Assembly (NCBI GenBank): GCA_949775045.1
Contig: OX459106.1
Coordinates: 2,158,727-2,222,726 of the forward strand
DNA from: Metridium senile
Lineage: Eukaryota > Cnidaria > Anthozoa > Actiniaria > Metridiidae
DNA: 64,000 nucleotides
Reading direction: 5' to 3'
The notes under the pieces were generated by a model, which had not been told where the DNA came from, made no database searches, and worked only from the letters and a program-made list of their open reading frames with translations. Position 1 is the stretch's first letter. Each line of letters opens with the position of its first letter. The position numbers and the translations under genes are program-made. Shown here piece by piece: positions 41,241-51,900 of this stretch.

Positions 41241-42913
41241 CTGAAATGTGAAAACGTTTGCATGACTTTTTCAGTTAGCATACATTGGAGCCCCGTTAAT
41301 CCGGCCACCGAATGGACAGCCCAAAGTGGCCGTATTAACGGGGTGGCCGTATTAAGCGAGTAAATCTTATAGAAAATGTATGGGCACGCATTTAGTCGGG
41401 ACCTAAAAAAACTGGCCGCAATAACGGGGTGGCCGTATTAAGCGGGTGGTCGTAAGGCGGGGTTCCACTGTACTCTTAGTCTAAATGTTATATCCAGTCT
41501 GTAATTCTGTATATATATTTTTGCTTTGTTTTTGTTATATATACAGTGGAACCCCGCCTGACGACCACCCGCTTAATACGGCCACCCCGTTATTGCGGCC
41601 AGTTTTTTAGTTCCCGACGAAATGCATGCCCATACATTTTCTGTAAGATTGACCCGCTTAATACGGCCACCCCGTTATTGCGGCCAGTTTTTTAGTTCCC
41701 GACAAAATGCATGCCCATACATTTTCTATAAGATTGACCCGCTTAATACGGCCACCCCGTTAATACTGCCACTAGCTTTGGGCTGTCCCTTTGGTTGTCG
41801 GATTAACGGGGTTCACTGTAGCTCATTGAGGTAATAGAGCGGATTTCGTATGACTGTGCAAACAGCACGGACACGGCACGGCATGGTACAAACTAAATTT
41901 AGAGAGTTTTTCGTGTGCCTAACAAAACGCTACGGATTGGTTACGGCAGTTTTTTCGAATGTTTTTATAGAAACTACGGCACGGACACGGCACGGCCGTG
42001 AAAGCACGGCAGAAACTTCGAATCTTCTTATACAAATTATGGCACGGTCATGGCACGGAACCGTACGTTGTACAGTCATACGAAATCCGCTCTAGAGTGC
42101 GCTATACAGTACTCTTGATGACTTACTACTGTGTCAAACGTCAAAACATCCAAAATATAGTGAAAACCAAACCATTAAACTTGATAATGGCGATGATGAC
42201 AATGACGACCATAACATGTATAATGATGATAATTAATGATCAAGATAAATACTGCCGATGATCAAAATGATAATGATGAAGTTATTCAATATAAACCCCT
42301 TTGTACTGTCTACTATTATCGTTGAAGTGCGACCCCGAAGTTTGATGTAATATTAATGGTAGCAGTTACGATAATTATGTATGATTTTGTAGATTCTATC
42401 TTAAATGTAATTTCTTACGTACTTTCCCCCTCCATTGACTTTGATTTCAATCTTGGCATCCTCTTTTATCGCCACAGAAAATGAAGATTTTTTGTTTGTT
42501 GTTTCATATGCAAAGATCTGAAGCATGTCTTGGTATGACGAGGGAACTTTCAACCAAAATGCCAAGGTAAACGCTGTAAATGCCTTGGAAAGTGCTGGAG
42601 ATATCTCGACATAGTCTTCTTTTGATGCTCTTGGAAAATTAAGTTGGCATTCTAAATAAGAAAATGATAATTTAGACAATAATTATAATTAATTTTAAAG
42701 TCAGCCAGTCATCAGTGAATCAATAAGGCAGTCATTTGATTTTCAGTGAATGATAAATATACATTTATGATAAACATACTTGCAAACATATATATGTAAA
42801 GAATGTATTGACCGACTAATAAATAAACCAACCAACCAATCAACAAAACAAACAAACAAACAACTCCCGACAACCAATCAAGGAACCAACAAACAGAACC
42901 AACAAACAGATCG

Positions 42914-42960
<47 letters not shown>

Positions 42961-45900
42961 GAGAGAGCGAGCGAGCGAGCGAGCAAGCAAGCAATTAATC
43001 AATCAATTAATTAATTAATTAATTAATTAATCAATCAATCGATCGATCAATCAAACGATAAACCAATCAGTGAATCAATCAATCAAATAATCAATCAATC
43101 AATCAATCAATTAAAAAGTAAACAAATAATTAAATAATCAATTCAATCAATAAAATTGTCTGTCAATCGGTCTAATTCATCAAGAAACACTATGTTTAAG
43201 TCTTTTACCTGATGGTGGGATGGTAGTTGCCTGAATTGTTGGAGCGCCCGTGGTAGTGGAAGTGGTTGGATTGGTAGTGGTAGTAACTTCAGTGGTAGTT
43301 GGAGCAGAGGTGGTGGTGGCAGTGGCTTCAGTGGTTGTTGGAGCGGAAGTGGTGGTGGCAGTGGCTTCAGTGGTTGTTGGAGCGGAAGTGGTGGTGGCAG
43401 TGGCTTCAGTGGTAGTTGGAGCGGAAGTGGTGGTAGCAGTGGCTTCAGTGGTAGTTGGAGCGGAAGTGGTGGTGGCAGTGGCTTCAGTGGTAGTTGGGGC
43501 GGAAGTGGTGGTGGCAGTGGCTTCAGTGGTTGTTGGAGCGGAAGTGGTGGTGGCAGTGGCTTCGGTTGTAGTTGGGGCGGACGTGGTGGTGACAGTGGCT
43601 TCAGTGGTAGTTGGGGCGGAAGTGGTGGTGGCAGTGGCTTCAGTGGTAGTGGCAGTGGCTTCGGTGGTAGTTGGAGCGGAAGTGGTGGTGGCAGTAGCTT
43701 CAGTGGTAGTTGGAGTGGACGAGATGATGGACGTACTAGTACTAGTAGGAGTTGTTGCAGGTAGAGAGGTCGTAACTGAAAAAGAACATTCGAAGTGCAT
43801 GCATTTAATTTGGTCACTCTTTACAATGTTTCATTTCATTTTCAAACAATTGAAACACTTGGAGAAAGTGGGGTTCCGCTCATGGGGTAAATGTCAGGTA
43901 TGCTCGTCGTTTCTTTTAGGGGTAAAAATCATTTAGTATCTTTTTAAGGGAAGTGAAATTAGAATTTACAAATCTCGACATTTCTTTGTATCTTTCAGCG
44001 TGATGAAAATGAGATCATCTTGTCATAACCTTTAATGAGCACTTTTTGGTAAAGCACCATTAGATAATACTAGAAAGCGTTAATTTGCTTTTTTTAAAAA
44101 GAGATTTAAGAACGTTGTGTAGCTTCTTTTCAATTAAAGTTTCAAGAATTATATACTTTAAACCATGAGGAAAAATTGAAAAAAGGATTACTAAAAGCAC
44201 AATATTTTTTTATCAATTGCTTTTAAGGTGGCTGACTACTATACGAAAAACAAATCAGAATTTATTATTAGAAAGGTATTTCATAGGAAATTTAATGGTG
44301 ATTCAGATGAAAAAGAGAAAATTGGGGTGTCCCGAGCTCGTTTCTGAGATATTGGACTTTGAATAGTACCCACTCTGCAAGTTTTCGAACGAAAAATGGC
44401 AAAAACTGCGCTTGGAACCAAATAATTCACAACATCAAAACTAAAAGAGCTGTGGACGTATTTTTTTTAGAAAATCTTACGTGAGGATTTTTCTCGAGAT
44501 CTGTTAAATAATTAATAGGAAATATGTCCGAGTAAGGTGAACAAATATGTAATATGTATGCTCATAAAGTCCGAAATCGAGCGTAAACGATCATTTGTAT
44601 TAGCAGACACAGTATTTTTTTTATAGTTGTAGAAATGAGAAATTTCTTAAAGTTTGTCAAAACAACGATTTTTACCTGTTCTTCCTGAATATCAAAAACA
44701 AATCATAGGGTCCCGGGCGAATTTTTGAGTTTTAAGAGAAAAACGAGCCTAAAATCAGCTTTTTCCACCATTTTGACTACTCTGCCAGTCCTGGGAACGG
44801 GAGAATTACAACGTTATTTCTGATTGGATACATTTTACCCAATACAATGAGCTGTTCCTTTTGAACTTACGCCATCTTGTCACGCAACACTCGTGCGATG
44901 TTGAGGGAAAGTTTGTCAACTACTCGAAGTATTTCTTTTCAAAAAACGTCCCTTAAAACAAGTTTATGGGCAATTCACTTTTCTGTAAGTAGAAGCTATA
45001 ATAAATGTCGCTATGTATCATTTCATGTGTTCATTGTTTTGTTTTAACTAATTTTCCATCGTCTTTTTGACATATTTCAACTTTCATATCCATTATTTTT
45101 CCAACAAAAACGTGCTAAAAAATTGTCTTTACGACAGAAAATGCCTTTTTATATAATGCTTATGTTTTCGTTTTATTTCACTAATGTTGTGCAATTGTTG
45201 TTTGGATAAGTTTTGAGTCCTATTTTGCCGTTTTTCGTGAAATGTGAGTTTTGTAATTAAAATAATCGCTAGTTCGGCCACCTTTGAAGTCCCTTTTACT
45301 TTTATAAATTCACATATCAAGGTGAAACAGATCCCTTTCAAATGACAGCGTATCTAAATCATGATAAGTATAGGTAATCATATAGTTTCGAGTTCAATTT
45401 GGGATTAATTTGCACGAGTGTGTTTTTCAAAGAGCTAAATTGCACGAGCCTTCCGAGGCGAGTGCAATTTAGCTCTTTGAAAAACACACGAGTGCAAATT
45501 AACCCAAATTGAACGAGAAACTATATGATTACTTATTAATAATATACATAAAAAAATTGAGAAAAAATAAACAAGACGGTGTTTGTTTTCAAAAGTCACG
45601 CGACTTAGATGTCACATGTGACAGCTTTAATTGCTGATTGGTTTTAACAAACAATAGAAAAAAGATCGTTGACCGTTTGCAAGTTTACAACTTTACATTC
45701 ATCAAAGCATGGAGTCAAGAAGAGAGTTTTTTTATACAAATAGCTGCTTCTAAATGTGTGTAATGCCAAAATAAGGCAAAAATGTTCAGTTTAATCATGC
45801 AAAGTTCATTCAGAGTCACTGTCAAGGATGTGGAATCGACGCTTTGGAGGACGAGAGACTGAATCAGGCGACGACTTGTTGTTGAAGTTGAACGCTACCT

Positions 45901-48900
45901 GACAATTGTTGAATGTATTCATCAAATTCTGTGCTTGAGAGCCCATCATCATTGGATTGATAGCAACACCCGAGACTGAAGGCAATGATGATAGCTGTAA
46001 TGGCATTTCTTGTAAAGGTTGTCGTTGTGGTGCTGGAAGAAGGCTTAAGCTCGAGTTTCCCGTTGGTTGAAAAGACTGGCGGTTGATTTGCATAGGAACT
46101 AGCTCATTGGAACTGTTATTTCGTTTGGAAATAGCCAATGAAAGCTCACACTGTTCTTGCTCGTTTGCTTCGTCGTAATCGTCGAGCGACTGCAAATTTC
46201 TGTGGCCTGTCACCTTGACAATTCCCGCTCGTTCAACGTTTACACTTTTCAGCTTACTCACCAAGGTCTTTCTAGCACTGTGATTAGTAAACCTTTTGTC
46301 ACTCGTCTCAAGATTTGTTCCTGCTATGATGTTTTTCATCATGGAGTTTATTTTATTCTCTCCCATCGGCTGAGCTTTGTACCAAATGTTGTCATTAGCG
46401 GTTTTGTTGTGCTTGATTGCCAAGTAAAATGGCCCGTTGTCGCGTAGACGAACTGGTCTTCTTTGGACGTACTCTTTGAAAGTATCAACTGGGCATCTGC
46501 TTCCTCCAACTGCAAACATACGTGGCTGGAATTCTCTGGATTTTTGGTTCAGGCCACCTTGTCTTGTTTTAGTCGGTCCCTCGGCAAACTCAACGTACTC
46601 GAGGCCGTTGTCAGCTTTTGTGATCCGGAAATCCTCCATTTTCATGTTGTGGTGCTCTTGGCGACCTCTTAAGCCGAAATGCTGGGTAAGTAGCCACCAA
46701 ACAGTGTTAACTAGAACCTCTGGATTTTCTTTTCCTAGTTTTCCTTGTTTCCAAAGCTCTTCTTCTTCATTTGTTGTCAACTGTCTTGCCTTGTTAGGGC
46801 GCTTGCCGCGGCCATTCTCACGCAGTAGTTTTGCTTTGCCCTCTAGAACCATCTTGGAGGAATGAAATTCTCGATCTTGTATGACTGAATATTTGTAGCC
46901 ATTATCATTGAGATGTCGGTCGATAGCTGCTAGCATTACTTTGAGGCTCTCTGGCTCGTAGTCTGACCCATTTTTTGCTTTCACCTCGGCATAAAAGCGC
47001 TCGAGTATACCATTCAACTCTTGTGGTGGGAAGGTTTCAATTTCCTTGTGAATACCATTGTGAATGGCCCATTGCTGCCATACAGACAACCAAAACCTTG
47101 TACTTTTCAGTGTATTTTGGTTTTTTGCACCTTGTTTCAATTGTTGTATTGTATTTTCAGTAACTTTTTCAAAACGTTCAAAATTCGCGGCCATTTTGAG
47201 TTTGAGCAGCAAACGTACACAACAATTGCTCTTGTGCGATCTGATTGGCTTATTTTATTTTCTATTGTTTATAAGCCAATCAGCATCGCGTAATACCTGC
47301 ACTGTATTACTTTGTTTTTGCACTGTATTACCTTGTTTTTGCACTGAATTACCTCTAAAATGCACTGTTCATCAGCCAATCAGAATCGAGTAATTTTTTT
47401 ATGTATATTATTATGGCTGTTAAATTGCTTAACGCTTTAAAATATACGGCACAAAAATGAATGTTTGGATTCCCTGTATCTCTACCGTGACTCGATGTCG
47501 TATGTGCGCGAAGTCATGCGCAGTTTTCTAGTTTTTGTATAGTAGTCAGCCACCTTAATTGTTTATTAAATTACCCTGAAAATGCATGTGGTCTCGAAAC
47601 ACAAATGTTTTTAATATGGCCTTTCCAACTATCGAGTAAATTAAAAAAAAAAAAAAACGATTTTGAAAACAAACTGAGCAAACGTAGACATACATTGCGT
47701 GACAGTATAGAGATAACACAAAATCATGTCTTCGATAATAATCTTCGATAATAACCGTTTGCTTCGTCAATGAGTCAAAAGTGCTTGAGTTATGCGTACA
47801 AACGATGTACATACCTAACACATGCCTCTGTGAATGTGTTTATATGTCGATAAAGGAAGTTAGTCATTATTACATGTGTATTGAAATGTTCAAAATATTT
47901 TGAACTAACTCAATAGTTTTACCCTTGAATCCCCCGACTAAAGGCTTTAAAAGGCTCGTCTAATGCAAAAACAGCGTCTCATGTACTCGTAAAATAAAGC
48001 GCCAAGGAACACATCAAACTGTCTAATTGAATAATACATTAATATACTCACCACCGCCGCAGTTAGATGCTGAATCTTTCTTGTTACATTCACATTTGAA
48101 GGTCTTCGCAATGAAGTTATAACGGCATATCTCAGTTTTGGAACATTGGCAGATATTCTGTATATAATACATAAAATAATTACAATTTTCTACTCGCGTT
48201 TACAGCTACTGCCTTCATAAGGCCTACCTATGCTGTATACAACCCATTTCAAAAAGGTTTTCGCGCAGGGCCGGGCCCAAGACTACGCATGGCTTTGCAA
48301 TTACATCTGCAAATGGTCTGTCTTCACTTAGCCTGAGTATCACGCCCTTTGGGGAGGGGAAGGGGGGAGAAGGGCCTGATACTCAGGCTAGTCTTCACTC
48401 TAATGATATATAAGGCGGACGTTAAAGATCCTGTTGTGCTGTTCGCAAAGAGTAAGGTATTGTCTCCCGGTACAACAGTTAGGTCTCGGAGGCATACACT
48501 AATCTACACTCACAATTGTAAACTGTCTCTAGCAGTCCGATAAGTCCTCCACATGTAACATATTAAGAAATTGTAAACAGTCACTGAAAAGCCCCGAGGG
48601 GAGTGTCTGTATATATCTATATCTGTATCTGTAAGGCTAGGTTTACACGGGACCGGACGAATTTTTGAGCGGTCAAAAAATCGTCCTGGACATGGTGTTC
48701 ACACAGAACCGAACAATATTTTCGCTCTGTTCAGACGAATATTTGTCCGGTTAGGCGTCCAAATTATTGCCGTTTAGCGCGGTCCCGTGTGAACGGAACC
48801 CGTAAGCGGATGTTTTTTGACCGGTCAAAAATTCGTCCGGTCCCGTGTAAACCTAGCCTTAAAATCACCAACGCGGCTGATTATATATTCATACATGTTT

Positions 48901-51900
48901 CTAAATAGTTGTTTGGTTGCGCTTTTAAATATTAAAAAATGAATCTTATAAATCAAAGAAAAGTCCGAGTACCAATTCGAGGGGTATCCCCTCACAGTCT
49001 CCCCTCCCCCTCACCCAGAGCAGGCTTTCACTTTTTAATATTTTCGCCCCATTTGTTAACCAGACGGACAAAAGCCTGTATATTTGTACAGTTTATGAAT
49101 CCTTACCTCAGCCGAATAATAAACCCCTCCAGGTTTGGGCACCAAGTTGTCAGGATGCATCACGTGATCTGATTCACTCAGTTCACAGGTTTTTTCATCA
49201 GAGATATAATTGTATGACAGGCATCGATCATCCATGTAGCAGTTGGCCCTGCAAAAGTTTTCTTGGAGATCGGGTTTAGTGATTTTCTTGAAGACAAACT
49301 TTTCTAGAACTTTTCCTTCGTGTCTGAACTTGAACCACATTGATTTACATCGACCTGGAAACAAATTGAAAACATATTAAAAAAACTTGTTTACATTTGG
49401 AGACATTTTGGTTTTTTTTTAAAAAGCGTTTGTTATACATCTTAAACGATACTTCTAAAACAAAACATTAAAAAAGCATAACTTCGAAAACTATAAATAC
49501 CGTCAAACTAGCGAGTAAACTAGACGATGCATCGGTGTTTAATATAAACGATAGGTAATAAAATGAAATGTGTAACACCGTAAAAAATAGAAATAGAAAC
49601 TAGCGAGTAAACTAGTATAGGCTGCGTCGGTGTTTGATATAAACGATTGGTAATATAATGAAATGTGTAACACCGTAAAAAATAGAAATAGAAACTAGCG
49701 AGTAAACTAGTATGGGCTGCGTCGGTGTTTGATATAAACGATAGGTAATAGAATGAAATGTGTAACACCGTAAAAATAGAAATAGAAACTAGCGAGTAAA
49801 CTAGTATAGGCTGCGTCGGTGTTTGATATAAACGATAGGTAATACAATGAAATTTGTAACACCGTAAAAAATAGAAATAGAAACTAGCGAGTAAACTAGT
49901 ATAGGCTGTGTCGGTGTTTGATACAAACGATAGGTAATAGAATGAAATTTGTAGCAACGTAAAAAATAGAAATAGAAACTAGCGAGTAAACTAGTATAGG
50001 CTGCGTCGGTGTTTGATATAAACGATAGGTAATAAAATGAAATTTGTAACACCGTCAAAAATAGAAATAGAAACTAGCAAGTAAACTAGTATAGGCTGCG
50101 TCGGTGTTTGATATAAACGATAGGTAATAGAATGACATTTGTAATGCCGTAAAATAGAAATAGAAACTAGCGAGTAAACTAGTATAGGCTGCGTCGGTGT
50201 TTGATATAAACGATAGGTAATAGAATGACATTTGTAACGCCGTAAAAATAGAAATAGAAACTAGCGGGTAAACTAGTATAGGCTGCGTCGGTGTTTGATA
50301 TAAACGATTGGTAATATAATGAAATGTGTAACGCCGTAAAAATAGAAATAGAAACTAGCGAGTAAACTAGTATAGGCTGCGTCGGTGTTTGATATAAACG
50401 ATAGGTAATAGAATGACATTTGTAACGCCGTAAAAATAGAAATAGCAACTAGCGAGTAAACTAGTATAGGCTGTGTCAGTGTTTGATATAAACGATAGGT
50501 AATAGAATGAAATTTGTAATACCGTAAACAAATTCCCACGAAGGGCTAAAACTCGAAACGTCAGTGAAGTGAAGTTTACATTTTTTACAATGTAATTACA
50601 AATTTCATTCTAGATCTATTACCTTTTGAAAGTTATATAGAGTGGTTTCCTCGTTTTCATTAACCCGTGAAACAAATTGTAATAATTAAAGTGTAATAAT
50701 CAAATAACAACCAAAGAAAAAAATGGAATTAATTGTGCATTAAAGAATGACACACTAAAGAGTGTTTCACGGTTAAATGAAAAACACTCTATCAGTAAAA
50801 TTTAGCAGACATTTATTCATTTTTAAATTTACATTTTTGAACAACAATATATACAAACAACATGTTTCAGTTTTGAACTTTATAGATAAAGTGTTATGGT
50901 CATAAACGGATCGGACCGAAAAAAAACCCTGTATTTCCTTGCACCAAATTTGTAAAACAAGTTTTCAGTTGTCACATCTGTCCAATTAAAAGACAATAGA
51001 ATAAAATGTGTTTTTCTTTTCAAAAATGTATAATTACATTCTGGGGTTGAAATTGAATACCAAATGCCGAGCGAAATTTTATAATATGTAATAAAATATA
51101 TTTGTAGGAAAACTTATTTTAAAAATCGAGAATTTAGTTTTGTGTGATTTATCTTTTTTTTTTTTGCCTTCGATGTACAAAAAATATATTATTACATTGT
51201 TTTCAAATAATGAAGAACTAAGAAAGCTCCGTTTAAATTTTTTTGGAATCATATTGAAATAGGCAATACCCAAACACTAAATACTTTCTTAAACTAAATA
51301 TGCCGATTGTATCCCCGAAATTATTCATTTTGAACGAAAAAAGTTGTTTTTTAAAGTTGACTCATTATATTTGGTTAATTATGTAGCTTAAATGATCCTA
51401 AAACAGGTGTGTTTTTTTTTTAGAAACTGAGAAAGCTATATATAGTACAACTTCAAAAGGGGAACATTAGTGCATAAAATAGTGGACGGATAAACCTTAC
51501 TCAATCGCCCCAATGTTTTACAATACAATTTTCTTGGGAGATAGATCTTTATAAATATTCGCTTGCCCCAATGTTTTACCAATACAATTTTCTTGGGAGA
51601 TAGATCTTTATAAATATTCACTTGCCCCAATGTTTTACAAATACAATTTTCTTGGGAGATAGATCTTAATAAATATTTTTATAACTTTATTTAACCCAAA
51701 AATGTATATAATTACATTGTTTTTAAATAATGAAGAATTAAGAAAGCTCTTTTTATTTTTTTTGGGGGGAATCATAACTATCGAAATAGGCAATACCCAA
51801 ATACAAAATACTTACTTAAACTAAATATTCCGATTGTATCCCCGAAATTATTCATTTTGAGCGAAAAAAGTTGTTTTTTAAAGTTGGCTCATTATATTTG

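Larger units (their letters stand above)
44221..47560. mobile_element. TTAA-flanked element with recombinase element inside
   Basis: Outer inverted ends TTAAGGTGGCTGACTACTAT (44223) and ATAGTAGTCAGCCACCTTAA (to 47559). The stretch 44880-45030 resembles part of the 2.33-kb tandem unit at 59.8 kb (GAGGGAAAGTTTGTC; ACTTTTCTGTAAGTAGAA). Recombinase element Y2 occupies about 45365-47412. Confidence 0.75.

Noticed and set aside
43250..43936. 228-codon Val/Ala-rich plus-strand frame
   Set aside because: Antisense shadow of the threonine-rich coding exon, whose splice phases and neighbours support the minus strand.
46157..47393. Plus-strand frames of 60-142 codons over the Y2 gene
   Set aside because: Antisense shadows of the recombinase ORF.
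44221..47560. Y2 as a domesticated host gene
   Set aside because: Perfect terminal inverted repeats, the hairpin and lack of introns favour a mobile element; domestication would need synteny across species.
49520..50539. Minus-strand frames with repeated SFYYLSFISNTDAAYTSLLA
   Set aside because: Product of the 95-bp minisatellite; also appears at 4862 on the other strand.
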